From Hydractinia symbiolongicarpus (taxonomy: Eukaryota > Cnidaria > Hydrozoa > Anthoathecata > Hydractiniidae): a DNA stretch of 64,000 nucleotides. The position numbers were made by a program, and so were the translations under genes. The notes below the pieces were generated by a model that searched no databases, was not told the DNA's origin, and saw only the letters and a list, made by a program, of their open reading frames with translations. The stretch spans positions 30,322,501 to 30,386,500 of the forward strand of contig NC_079879.1 in assembly GCF_029227915.1 (NCBI RefSeq), given 5' to 3'. How positions within the stretch are numbered: position 1 is the first letter of the stretch; each line of letters starts with the position of its first letter. This document shows positions 13,336 to 27,400 of this stretch, piece by piece.

Positions 13336-16300
13336 GTCTAAAGTGTATTTTATGGTGTTGGCGGTGCAAACTCGCTCTCATACTCCCTCGAAATTATCGT
13401 GGAGACAAACGTCACGTGGCGTCACATGTAATTGGTTGAGAAAACACCGTGTTACGTCAGATCTCGTTAGGTTGAGAAAACGTCGTACAGCTTTGAAAAA
13501 ATTTTGTTGTTGAGAAAACGTATTATGTCAGATGTCGTTTGGTTGAGAAAACGTCGTATAGAGTTTGTTTAGAAGAACGTATTGCAAGATTTCCGGACAA
13601 ATTTTTTTAACGCCTTTTCAGAATTTTTGCCTTTTTGAAATTTTAAGCTTTTCCCATGTGGATGTTGCGAAGATAAACATTTTTATTTATTTTACTATAT
13701 TTTTATTTGTAAATAATTTTTTAGCAATATAATGTTGCATTGTTCGCCACTGTCGTGTCATATATGACGGTATATATATATTTCTTGCCGCTTGTTGTTT
13801 TGCTTTTGTCGTTTGATTGCAAAATAAAACTTGTTCCATAAACTCCCTTTTATATAACCAATATTTGAGAGTGGACTTCCACCTTTTCGATAACTTACCA
13901 ACACAAACTTTTCTTCAGTCAAAATTTTATCACTTAAGTCTGGCGAAAAGCATAGGCAAACGAATAACTTGGGCTATTTTCATTTTTTTGTTGTTGATTT
14001 GGAAAAGACATTTTTCGAAAATTTCATAATGGCCTAAATTGTTCTTTGGGCCTAATTTTGTCGCTAAACATTTAGACCAATAAGGTACTAACGGTTTGAC
14101 TATTGCTTATAATGCATTTTTAATTCCAGTGTATTTTTCATTCGGATTAGCTCACGGAATAAGATATTGTAAATCTTAGTTTCTTCCGCTTTTGTTTTCT
14201 CTGAAGGTGATGTAATCCTCATATATGTATATTGGTATACGTACATTAATTAAAAAATTACTAATGTTTTATCCTCTCCCCCTCCAGTAAAGTACTCTGT
14301 CTGCTAGTTATGAGAAAGTTGGGACGTTTTTTGAATGGAAGTTGCTAATGAAGATCCTTCCCGTGAAAATGTAAAACTGTGCTTATGTTACTGCGGCTGT
14401 TTTTTGCTTCTGCGTAGCATTTGTAATGATCAACAGGATTTTAAAACACTGGAAAACTTTTTAGAACCCGACTTTTACTAAGTTTCTCTTTCATAGCAGT
14501 GTATTTTAAAAACACTTAATTTTAATACACTTTTAAAATGAGTCAACTTATTTGAGATCTTCAAGTTTAAAAACCATCAGAGTTAAAAATAAACAGTTTC
14601 TATGTTTACTCGTTTAGCGCATGCGCAATGTATTTGTTACAAATGTTTAGTTGATCTGTTAAGCTTGATTACGTTTTAGTTGCTCCTCCCAGAGACAACT
14701 TCGTTATTAAAAAAAGTACAGCCGCAATTGTCTCGTATAGTCAGGAGTTTAAAAGAACATTTCCTAGAGCTCTTTAAGAGGAAAAAGATTTTACTAAAAC
14801 GTTGAAATATGGAGAAGAATTTTAGCATAAAACCTTGAATGAAGTGAAATAAAAATGGCAGTCCTCTGATAAAACTGAAGAGGAAAATTTGAAAAAGAGC
14901 TTTTGCTACTTCCTGCATTTTAATATTTTCCACATTCACTTAAAAAGTGCGCGAAACTTAGTACAGAAATTACGCACACAAAAAATGTGGAGAGCGGAAT
15001 ACGATACGCCTAAAAAATATCATATTTCTCGCGCAAAAAGGCTTTTTTTCGTGATTATTTCACGGCAACAGTTATAAACAGGATAGTTCTTCAGTTTACA
15101 TAAAAGAAGCGAATCTATGTTTTGTGTAAAAGCCGGTTTTTACCATATTTTGTTGTATTTATAAAATTGGTACAAATAAGTTATTTCTAAGACTTTTTAT
15201 CGCGAACAATGCCTGTGATACGAGTATGGACTCTTGTAAACTCAAAATAATAAGTCCACTCTTTCATTTATTTACAGAATTTATCAAAATTCTTTTATCC
15301 TTGCTTTACTCACAAAGTAAACGCCTTTGTTCTTGAATTTATGAGGAAATTTGCACCCTTGTCTAATATCTGGGCGTTAATAAAACGCCACACAACTAGT
15401 TGCAAAACGTACATAATTTTGCTGCACCAAAAGATCATGAAAAAACTTACAACACAAGAAATTTGACACTTTTCACAGTAATTATTTCAGCTTTTTTCAT
15501 AAATAAATTCTGAATTAAAACTTTTTCCAAGTCACGTATGCAATTAATATAATGGTCAAACACGTTTCCAGAGCTTTTTGTCTCTTTTTTAAACCAGGAT
15601 TGCGCGACAAAAGAAACCTAAATCCGTCCCGTCATCTTCGTATAAAAAAAGACAAAGAATCCTGGTAACGAGGTTGCATGATTGTATCCTACTTCCCTGC
15701 ATATAAACTCACCCTTTTTAAAAGTCCATAGGCTTGTACCCGGGTTTCCATAAAATTAGTTAAACAATTTTTTTCTCTTTTTACAAATTTTTTCATTACA
15801 TACCTAGTTTTTTTGAGATAATGTTTTTGTCCTTTATTACCATTTTGACACGGAACCTCCAACTATTTCCTCTTTTGTTTTGACTTTTTTCACAAACAAT
15901 AGTTCTCATCCCCCCTTAAGTTTGATATACAGAAGCAAAAACGCGCAACTTCCTTCGGAACATGACTATGGGCCTTTATTCAAGAGCGTTTTCAAATTTA
16001 AAGTTTTAAAATCGACAAAAATTCAGATTAAAACACATAACCTTCTATAAGTGGGAATAGGTGCAAGAAAAACTATAGCGCTTCTTTCGATTTTCTTTCT
16101 TATCCGTTTCGTATAGAAAATATCTTATGTAAAATATATAATAAAGTTATTACCTTTTTAAACTAAGTTGAAAATGCATTTAAAATGTACACCGACCTGC
16201 TATATACATTATGTTTTCGTGTATCTATGACATGAAATATATATACAAATATGTCTGGACGTAAAAACATAAGAAAAACGTCTGTTTAGAACATACAATC

Positions 16301-16763
16301 GTACGTACGGATACCACCTCAGTGTTGCATGAAAATAAACCGACATGGTTTCTTCACCTTTCTTCCCGACATGCATTTGTGCGTTTTTTTGTGGTTTTTT
16401 TGTGCGTGCATGTGGCGGCTTAACAGCTAAGACGTTCCAAAAATAAAATAAAAACAAAATCTCAAATGACGGATTGGCTGCTTGAAATTTGAATTCACCA
16501 ATAAGAACTCGTTGTGCTAGATGTTATGAAAACAAGTTTAAAAACGAATTTAAAGCCTTATATTAGAAAAAGAAGTCTTCCGAGTCCTCTGAATAAGGTT
16601 AAAAACCGAAACAAGAAACTGAAATTTCATTTCTCACATAAACCGTCATTAAAAATGATTTTGCATTCTTTCATTTTTGTTATAAAACGGCGCCCAATTC
16701 AATCTATTGCATAGTTTTGGAGACGTTATACGTCCACGAATGACACATATATTAGCTACCTGA
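13336..16763. other. intergenic region between RMND5 and the NK2 gene (tail to tail)
   Basis: The genes converge here. The first 500 bp should be the RMND5 3' UTR, with AATAAA at 13,823. Bases about 13,431-13,560 hold imperfect repeats of GGTTGAGAAAACGTCGTA. I found no coding region; frames near 14.7-15.0, 16.2 and 16.5 kb show no recognisable motif. Confidence 0.6.
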
Positions 16764-19700
16764 CTATTTATAAAATGACTGCCATGAAGTGGGGTAGCTT
16801 GATGTAGCAGAATAGTTTGTATTGTAATGTTGTGTATTGTAACTATCAGGATAAAATGCAGGATAATTCAAATCACCTGGAGACGGTGAGGGCATATATC
16901 CTGATCGATTGCCACAATAGGATAAACAGCCTGCAGTTTGACCATTGTGCACGAGAACAGGAACTTGTCGTTGATATAACCAATCGTATGGAGGTGGGCG
17001 AGCACGATTTTCAAGAGTTTGTTTTTTACATTTGTATCTTTTGTTTTGGAACCAAATTTTTACCTAAATGAAATGAATTAATGTCAAGGTATAGGACTAG
17101 AAAAGATTATTCGATTACTAGGGAAAGCATCAAAGTTTAATTTTAAAAAGATGGAAATGTATAAAGCATTTTCATTAGGTGCATGTGCAAAGAAATATAA
17201 ACAAATAAAGAGTGAGTCATACATCCTGAAAATAAAAAATATGTTTGGTTGAGTAAAAAAATTACATCAAGCGGTAATGATATCATCAGATATCGAAAGT
17301 GTTTGTTTTTTAGCCTCGATGATCCAGGTTTGTTTACCTTTAGTTATACACTTCAAAAAATTAGACAACCCACTCGAACCGCCCATCTCAGCTGTGTAGA
17401 ATGATTATATCAAACTTGTTGCAAGACAAAAAACTTAAAATGGTTTGAAGAAAACAATTTACCTGCGTTGGTGTCAAATTTAATTTGCTAGCCATTTGAT
17501 CCCTCTCAGATGCAGACAAATATTTTTGCTCTTTAAATTTTTTTTCCAACTCCATAACTTGTGATTGGGAAAATAAAATTCTAGGTTTCTTTCTTAATTT
17601 ACCGGTAGTCGGAACTTGTTGGTTCATCGTATCTGCCGTAGAATGCATATTTTCCGTTGCCGTGGTATTAAACTCAGATTTCTGTGTTGTTAATGCGCCG
17701 TTCAAAGGGTCACCTGTGAAATAAACACAACTCAAACCATCATTCTTTATATACAATACCTAACCACAAATTCGACTATGATTCACAAAAGACATTTTTC
17801 GGTGTCATGTTACACAAAATAATAATGGCAGATGCCAAAAATAATGATAAAAAATACCAGAGATGTGAAAAAATTCACCAAGAACCTCAGACAGCATTTT
17901 TGTGCTCCTTTCTCACCAGAAACTCTCACTCTTTAAAATTCTGTCCTTTTCTGTACGTCCATTTAATTGAAAACCGTGACGTCATAGAGAAATTTCTTAT
18001 TTGTTTGTATTTGTTGTTTATTTTTAAGCTTTATATTTTTTGTTTACTTAGTTGTTATTGTCTTTGTTTTCTTACTTTTTTTAGCTTTTAAATCTTTTTA
18101 TCTTATGGTGTCTCTCATTCAAGTGAAATTTTCAGTAAGATTTTGTGACGCCATCTAACCTTTTTCTTGAAAAAGATATGCACAAATTATTTTTCTAAAA
18201 AAAATTAAAATGTTGTTTGAAAGCATTGATTTAAGTTTTTTTAAAAAAATCCCGCCAAATGTAACAGCTGTGTTACTAATTCTGTATTTTAACTACCTAA
18301 GTACTGAAATTTGACGTAATATGCGTATTTCCGTCTTGTCGCGTTCATTTTAAAGTTTTTTCTAATGATGGTCCTTGATAAATTACAAGAAAACATAAAA
18401 GCGACTTCAACAATCTAATGATGATGTGGTCTCCACTTGGTCAAAACAACTTTGCAGGAAATATCAACTTAACGAAAAAAATGAATATTACAAACAACAA
18501 CAAACAATTTGTTGTCAGTCAGACAGTTATGTATATTGCTAGAAGACAGTTATGTTAGTTTCAGCGTTTGTTTATATCGAAATTTACCACAACGCTAAAA
18601 AATATGGACCTCTATAAAACAAAACAAATAAAAACTATGGAATATATAACGCAAGAACGAAAATTGCTTTACGAAATTGTAGATGTCCTTGCAGTGTCAT
18701 TTCGTGTTATATTTACATCAGTACATACTGTGATACATTTATTTCAAGAATATTTTCCAAACGAGAAGGAAATATATTTAAAGCTAAAGCTAAAAAAATT
18801 TGCTCCACGGCTTTTAATTTTTATTACTAGCGTAAGCCCGTCGAAAGATCACTCTTTGTTACTAACAGCTACCATCATTGGCTCTAGACAGATGGTTAGA
18901 AATAGTGTTGTAAATTATTTTGCTATACTCATAAAAGTTATAAAATCCAATAAAAATATGAATAAAAATCATATTTTAACCTTACCATTTTCAAATAAAT
19001 TAAAATATATGAAATTTAAATTCTGAGACGTCAATTCTGATCCATACATATCTATCATTGCTCTTTGTAAAAATACTTCTGTGGAAAAGAAAGGATTTGT
19101 TTAGCTATTGTAGTGTACTCTTCAATCTCTTGTCTAAATCCAATACGTAGAAATAAGTTTGTTTATACTGTGTTCACTGGATTCACACGTTTATGTTTGG
19201 ATTATGGCTAGCCATCAATTATGGATATAGATGGGCACAAAGGTTGAAAATTTGACTTTTCTGGGATATAGAGCACGAAAAAGTTCATGTTTTGTCTTAT
19301 TTGCTCATAAGAATTCTTTGTGTTTTGTTTATTCACTTTTCCATTGTTTAATTTTTTGCATTTTTGTGTTTTTGTAGTTTGTTCAATTTTTTTTGTATTT
19401 TTTCGCAAGCTTGACACGTTTATGAAATTGTGGTCTCCCTTTTCTCGAGATTGTTTTGTTTACGTTTTGAAGAACGGTCCGTTATTTTGCAATATATCAT
19501 GAGATATTTTTGAGTATATCTAACCAACTCAAAAACAACATTCTTGAGGTTAGTAAGGCTGCAAAATGCCTCGATTACTTAAATAGGATCAAATTTAATT
19601 CATACCTAGGGTTATTATACAATGTGGCACAAAACATGAGATCATTTCTCTAATGGAAACGTATCCTCCCAATTCCAATTTTAAAAATGACAGACCTGTT

Positions 19701-22700
19701 GTCTCTTTCTTTTCAAATCGGGTTAGGGAGTAAGTACTTCGCAAATAATTTCAAAAAACTTGAATTTTTTCTAATATTAAGGTTATTGTCATTCCTTTGA
19801 AACTTTCTTTTTAATTGTGTAAATAGATTAGAAAGGAAAATATCCTCCTGTCTTAATTCACTTGCCTTCTATATTTATTATAAATTATAAAATTAGAAAG
19901 AAATATTAAAATTACTGTTAATAGGTAATAAAAGTAAGGAACAGAAAAAGGACTTAATGATGCGATTGAAAGGGAACTCAGAACGACTCAAAAATGCATG
20001 TCTGACCAACATAAACAATATCTCAAATATTCTTGTCCTTAAGCGATGTGAAAAAACAAAAACAAAATAAAACGCTAACCAAAAACAAACAAAAAAGCTT
20101 GATCTCCACATTTTTAATCCTGGCGGCAAGTTTTTCATGAAAATAACCTCATGTTGCAAGAAAAACAAAGTTTTGCGTTATTGAGAATCTTTTATACTTA
20201 TCTGCGTGAGAATATTGACCTTCCAAAACCAAAACTGCCGCCAAAATAAAATTCGCAAAAATACCAGGCCACTTTCTTAACACAAGAGCGACATCAAGTT
20301 GTTTTTGCAACATAGGAGCTCGTCTCTGCAAAGCTCGCGTCGGCCGATGACGACGAAAGTTGATATCCCGTCACACACTGCATAAGACGTCGAATAGTCG
20401 GAAATATGACGTAATTATAAACAAAGCAAAAGAGTCACAAAATTTGGGAAGCGTACGTCAACATGAATTGTTTTGGTTCTTGCGTACTCATTAACGTCAT
20501 TTCTTATTTGGTCAGACAGTTTTTCCCACGACGTCTTTAAAATAATTTGAATAATTTTTCGTCCGACAGATGACACGGAAAAACATGTATTTTACGTAAA
20601 TGCTCTTTGTGTGGACCAACGCACTTATGTAATAGAAATATAACTATATTTAAAAATGACCTTGTATTCATAAAGAGATATTACACGTCCGCTTTCACTG
20701 TTCTTAATTCTTTATTTGTGCTTTTGTGAAACAGCAAAGATGCTTAATGATGTATTTCTAGGCATTTCTCACATTCCGTCTAAAAACTTTTATTACTTGC
20801 CAAAAGCGGGAATGGCTGAAAAAACTAATTCACCAACACCCATCCATTCTCCCCTCACCCCCCACCCCCCTCCCCTAACGACGACACCCTTGATTATACC
20901 CTTGATATAGGGTGAAGGTCTAAATTAAATTAGTCATATATTTGCAGATATTTAAATTCACAAGGTTATTTCGCAAAAGTCCTACACAAATACAAGATTT
21001 CCTTCGCTGGTATGGCCTTCTTTTAGGTACATCAAGTGAAACGAAGATGGAGAGTGGGTGGCAATACGCGAGTAGAAATTTTATGGCGAGGAACTGAAAT
21101 GTAATGGAAAAAAGCGGATGCTGGAGATTTCATGAGGGATATCTTATATTTTTTGCGCGATAAAAATGATTTTGATAAAGAAAGGAATTGTTGAACGCCT
21201 GGATATTATCAACATGGAACGAGTAATACTCGTCTACAACATTTTCAGGGGACGAATAAAAAAACCTTACGCGTACTAAGTAGAATATAACAACAAATGC
21301 GCAAATGAACGTTTAAACAGCATCTGTATTTTTGCAAGTACTTCAGCTGCTCCTGTAAGAGCATCAGCTAACGATGGCTATTAGAAAAAAATTATTGTGT
21401 TAATCCCAACGATAAATATAACATGTACCAAAAATACTCATGTGTTGAGAAAAATTGACCAAAAGCTTATGATTCTCAGGCTGGAAATCACATTGCGCAA
21501 TTTTTAGAAAAACATTGGAACCTTGGAGTTAAGCTTGGGTCATTTGTATCTTGACAGTGTTCTTTCATGGGAATATTTTGAAAAAAGAGATGTAACATTC
21601 CTTTGATACCGATCTGTCAAAAAAAAATTGGCAAAATTTCAAGCAAAATTTTATAGGGTGCGTTTGTTGTCATTAGTTTCTGACTAAATTTTGCTGCCCA
21701 GCTGTCTTCTTTTTGATTGGCTGAAAAGAATCTACTATCTTTTAATAAGTACAGTTATGACAGGGTTATAAAAACCTTTTTTATAAACTTGTGGAATTCA
21801 ATACCAAAGTATAGTTCTTTTTCCAGACATTTTCCACGAATATTTATTGCAAAATTATAAAATTGTTTACGTTGAATACGCGCCTCTTTTTAAAAAAACA
21901 CTTATTTCCTATAGGCTAAAAAATGGTGAATGCCCTCTTTAATCTATCCCCTCATAGCCTCTCCTATTACCTACAAACAATTTTTAATTGATTTTTTTTT
22001 GCTCGGTTGTAGGAGCTCGTTGGAAATTATGCAGTATTGGTAAAACAAAAGCAATTTTTTGAAGTCTGGTTAAGAAGAATAATTCAATTTCATTGCTTTT
22101 TTCTTTTGGACCTGCTTTTGATTAAGTTCAAAGAAAAAATCAATGTGTAAGACTTAAAAAGACTAACATAGCTAATGTATTTAAAAATAAATTGTCGTTA
22201 ATTTATTTAATGCCACCATTGGTGTTTTTTAAACAAAGGTCGGTCCCCAAATTAGACCAAAATAAAATGGGAAAATTTAAATTAAAAGGAAAAAGTGGAA
22301 CTCTTCGTACTTCTTCGTGAAAAACGTATAGATAAATTAGAAGAGACACAACCTAAGAGAAGAAGAAATATCGGCATCATTAGTTAAATTTTTAACCATG
22401 TATCAGCAATTTCAAAATAACAAGTTTATTACAACTATCGATAATTTTCAGCTGAGTCATGGTTAGGTATTAAATTCTTAAGCTGAAATATTACCTAATA
22501 TTAATGACACATCTTCTCAGAACTCTCACTAACATTGTAATTTTCTAAACCATCTTCGCATTCACACACAATACTTGAATTTGATTTTTTGGTAAATTTT
22601 AGAAGATGCATGTGATCTTACAAGTGACAAGCCAACAGGTACACTCTCTTCAAAATATAACATACCAATTGTACTACAAATGTTTTGTTGAAAAGAAGCT

Positions 22701-24443
22701 ATTTTCTAGAAGTATAATAATTAACTTTTCTGCAACTTTAAAAAATAATACGTAACTCAAAAAACTAAAATTTTGGATAGAAGTTAGAAAAATCTTTCAC
22801 GACGTTTCTTACATAATAAAATGTGTACTGATTCGAAGTCTTTTCTTGTTATTTTTTTGGAAATATAGCAAAATCTGAAAAGCAACTATCGATCTGTATT
22901 TTATTTAACTGCCAGAGGCTTGGGGATGAGCATAAAATTTGGTATTCGAATCGCCACACCCATATAAAATAAAGGAAACATGCACCTTCTTTTCAAGTGT
23001 TTTTATCAACGTTACGTGAGTCATGCAGTAAAAATTATCTTGTTGGCTGGAAGATATAGAAGCATCACGAGAACTTTGTGGTCCATACACAAGCAAGTAA
23101 ATTGTGACTAAATGATCAAGAAATTGTTTGAAACCTAATTTGACAGCATTTATATGTCGGTCTCGTAATTTTTTTTTATTTCGGAAAATATTTTGCATCA
23201 ATTTATTTTTTCGTGCAGAATGAATTTTAACAATCACGATTAAAACAGAACGCAATTTAAAATGAATCTTTCACGCCCAGTTTTATATGACTTTTGAAAC
23301 GAGAGTTCACCGAGAAGAGAATTCATAGACACGTTATGAGAACGATTTCTTTTCAACTGTATAGTTTATTTCTCTCAGCATGGTTATTGGGATGTCATAA
23401 AAAAGTTGTCATTTCTTGAAAATTATTTCACACATTCTTAACAACATTCCTAAACTTTTTTCCCGCCAGTACAATGTTTTTTATTTTAAAAAAAACTTCA
23501 CCAAGGACCAGAAGAAGAAAATTAAATGTTTCATAGCTAAATATTGAACAAGATTGCTGACAAATGGAAATATAATAACGCACATTTTAACTATAACGTG
23601 GATGGCTATCATATATTTGTGCAGTTGACGAAAAGCATGCGAAGTAAAATAAATAATTTGTTCTTTAAAACCAACAGTTCAGTAAAGTAAACAAGAAATT
23701 AGAAGAAGAAATGATTCATGCAAGAAAAAATGATACGTTTTCAACAATTGACCATTTCCGCCCTGTTAAAATTTTGCGTGATGATAATTGACAGAACAAC
23801 AACATTGTAAAAAACAAACAACAAACAACAACAACAAACAACAAAAATATCAAACACATAACTCAAAGCATTTAGATATTTGCCAAGCAGCGCAGAAATA
23901 ACACTCTATGTAACATATTGATTTTATTTGATTGGTTGGTTGGTTGACCAATGCGCACGCGCCAAAACTGGAACAAGAAAACTAACACCTATTCAAAACA
24001 ATACAGTCGAGACGAAGTAAAGAAATCTTACTGGTTTCGTTTGGTTGGACGAAAACATGCCTCGCATTTTCCGCTTTACGTTCTGCCTCAGCTACCATAC
24101 AACTTAACTCTTCATACCCTCTACTAGTGACGTCTGCATGTGATAAATCTTTGATCTCAAAATTAAAACTTGCTTCCCTATTGTCGTAATGGCTCGCTCT
24201 ATGCCGACTTAAATGTTCGTCGTGCAAGCGAGTCTCGTATTCTTTTGTCGTTCGCCTGTCGCCATAGCTGTACATTGGTGCTGAGGCACAAAAGTTGAGG
24301 CCTTGTGTACTAAAACTAACTGTCACCGCGATACGATTTTCGTAGGAAACGTCGGTGTTTTCTTCACGTCTATTTAAAATATCGTCGACAAGAAACGACG
24401 ACGTAACAACTGCCATGCTATCTAATGAATTTCTTGGATCCAT
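16764..24443 (-). CDS. NK2-class homeobox transcription factor (3 exons)
   Basis: A nuclear DNA-binding regulator of the NK2 family. Exons on the minus strand are 24443-24032, 17713-17463 and 17063-16764, with phases 1 and 0, giving 320 aa. Residues about 15-28 ([14 protein letters not shown]) match the TN/EH1-like repressor motif. The homeodomain spans about 178-237: exon 2 encodes helices 1-2 ([18 protein letters not shown]) and exon 3 encodes helix 3, [14 protein letters not shown], with Tyr54 of the homeodomain, the NK2 hallmark that prefers CAAG-type sites. After it, [14 protein letters not shown] (250-263) resembles the NK2-specific domain. The tail is rich in Tyr, Ser and Pro. An intron splits the homeodomain between residues 44 and 45. 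Intron 1 is 6.3 kb and probably carries regulatory sequence. The orthology group (Nkx2.1/2.4 or Nkx2.2-like) cannot be settled by eye. Confidence 0.95.
17714..24031 (-). other. 6.3-kb first intron of the NK2 gene
   Basis: It runs from donor GTAAGA at 24,031 to the acceptor at 17,714. I found no other gene in it; the longer frames (18.57-19.03 kb on + and 22.91-23.26 kb on -) have AT-rich composition and no motif. Homeobox introns of this size often hold enhancers, but I see no specific element that I can name. Confidence 0.75.
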
Positions 24444-27400
24444 ATTATTCCTTTATATTTTTAATTGAAATACTTCGAAGTCGTTTTAGTCAAATTTTAA
24501 CAGAGAAAAGAAAGAACTAATTTTCAAAGATTTTTAACCCTAGAAAGAAAACAACACCAGTTTTACCATCACTTCAATAAAAGTGAGTCTTGAGAGAACA
24601 CTGTTGTTAATTTAAACTGAAAAGTACATTTAAACTTGGAATTTTGTTAATTAGTAAATATTTTTCCAGAAAGTGATTGGTAGACAAGCTAGCATCAAAA
24701 CATTACCAGTTCTTACAACACGTGTTTCAAATCATCGGAGTACTTGTAAAAGAGAACTATAAAATTCTTTGTTTATAGTAAAACCTTGAACTTTTAATAT
24801 CATAACACAACAACACCAAATAAACAAACTTCACTCAATGCTTGCTCTTAACAGACGACTCTCAAGGAGAGGTCAGCAATTTCGCGCATATATATACCAT
24901 GCCTTCATTAGCCAAACTATATACAGTTTCGCTTGCAATTATATTGGTCTTGATTATTCAGAATTCTTTCACGTAATAAAAGTGTGTTTAGAAGTAGCTA
25001 TACATATATACATGCAATCTGAGCGTCAGAAAGAATTTTTGACCGCAAGAAGAAGTCCCTGCTTTTTTCACACAGAAGAAAAGATGAGAAACATTTCAAC
25101 TATTTCAATATTCAAAATTCTCAACAATCAAAATTTCCAAACCAACGTCTGAAATTTTAGGATTAATTTGATGAGCAGTGCTTACGTCAGCACTTTTATA
25201 AAAAGTATCAATGAAGTAATTTTTAATTGTTTTTAACAGTTATAAGTGATCCACTTCGTTCCAGTCCTCGTTAATTACATCTCGTTAATAAATTTATTAA
25301 TAGTGTATTGACAAAATTGAGGTATTTGTTCAGTCACAACTTTGGAACACCATGTGACTGACTGCGTATCACGCGCTTTTAATTGCTTAGTTTAATTAGA
25401 ATGTACTTTTCATACGCTGCGTAATTGGAATAATTACTGGCTTTCCGAAACTGTTGCAGATCACACAATTATAGGCGTACACTATTACTACATATGGTGA
25501 ACAATCTGTGACATCAGATCTGAATGAGCGAGTATCACTTGAATCTCAAGACTCTTTTCCTTCACGCCTAGTGAAACCGGGCAAAAACATAAATATGAAA
25601 CTAGATAAGCATAAAATCTAAAAAAAGGCTAGGAAAGCCTGAATTGGAAATTTTTGGTTTGTGAGAACGTTCCCTAAATTAATGAGAAAATTCATAATGT
25701 ATGAGAGACCTTAAATTAATGAGAAAAGTTGTAATGTGTACAAAACCTTACAAGTCTCCACCTCTTCTTCAAATCAAAAGTGTTTTATTTGAAAGCTGTA
25801 GAAAACTCACTCACTTACTCAAAAGTTATGAGAAACTCACTTACTTTTTTCAAGTGTGATCGAAGAATTACTTTTTAACTTCGTTTAACATAAAGTTTCC
25901 ACAGGGTAAGAGCTTGTGATTTAAGATGGTATCATTTTTGGCCTCTGTTTGGATGAACGAGATATTCACTGAAATAATGCGTAATAAGGTTAGTAAATGA
26001 TTTTTCGATACTGTTGTCAGCATAGAAATCATTGGCGAATATTGTGGCCCAGCTTATCGACACGTTTGTAGCCAATTAAATTTCTTGTAATAATAACAAA
26101 TGTTACGGCTTTAGGTTTTGCAATGCTAGCCCAAATAACGCTTCATGGTTTAATTTTTTCATTGACTTTTTTTACCGACTAAACACTTTTACCAACTTTT
26201 ACTCAACTAAGTTTTTTTACCAATTCTTAGTTTTCACTTTCATAGAAACCAAAATACTTATACAAAAATTAAATATTTTCGAATTACCACTTTAGTTGAA
26301 ATTGTTATACGAATATCGTAATTTGTTAAATTCCCTTGTACATAATTTATGTTTTATATCTTACAAATTCAGCAAGTATTTTCAAGTCGGTAAAAAGTGA
26401 CTAAATTTCATACAAGTGACTAATATTTTTTTTTTTTAAAGAAATGCTTCACGGAAAAAGTATTCTCTTTTGAAAAGTATTTTGAAAATGAAAATTACCC
26501 CAACGTCAATAACTAAAATGGCAAAATGTTACGATATACCATCGGAGTATTTGTGCCAGACACTCTTCTGAGCCTCAATGTTCGAAATTTCTTTAACTAT
26601 AAAATTACGAGTCGTTACAATGTAAAAAAAGTAAAAATACAAAAAAACTGACAGTGACAGACACATTTTGTCCGACGAAATATGTCTTTCCAACAAAGCT
26701 GAAATATTTTTTTTCAATTTTTAACATTTTACGCACTTTTTGCGCAGCTACTTAATACGACACGATACGAGAAAAATGCTTGAGGATACTTTATCGATCG
26801 TACAGGGTGGTGGACCGCGAAACTTATATTAGTTGTCACTCACTGGCATTTAGTGTCTCCATAAAAGCTTTTTGTTGTCTATTGTAGCATTATGCACAAT
26901 GATCCCGCTTTTAAATCTCCTTGAGTTTAACTTTGATCTAGGGATGACAATGTTTAGCATTTTGCTGACAGCTTTTGTAACGAACTCCCTTGGTTACACG
27001 TTTTACAGCATTTAAAGTAGCACTTTTTCATTGAACAATGGGCCTCGTACAGAAATAGAAAAAATCAGAGAACTAATCCATTGTCGTCTATTTTGGTGCT
27101 AAATTGCGATGTTAAATCGATTGCATTCCTATTTTAAAATGTGTTTTATTAAAAAATAAAGAAAAAAATGTTGACGAAGTGACAAAATTGATGATAAATG
27201 ACAGGGAAAAATATTGCATACATGCATGACGCCGGTAAGTAATTTACAAAACAAATAAACCAATACGAATAAAACAAAGACATGAGTCTGTATTTGCTCA
27301 GGGGTGGTATAGAAAACACGAAGGTTAATACAGCTATGCAAATTCTCTTTTTCTCCAGCTCACAACATATTCGGTTGGTATAAATGTTTCAAATTTCTTT

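Noticed and set aside
18568-19026. 152-codon open frame inside the NK2 intron
   Set aside because: Begins at a TTG, composition follows AT-rich DNA, and no recognisable motif or splice context.
22905-23255. 116-codon open frame on the minus strand
   Set aside because: No motif; composition typical of random AT-rich sequence within the NK2 intron.
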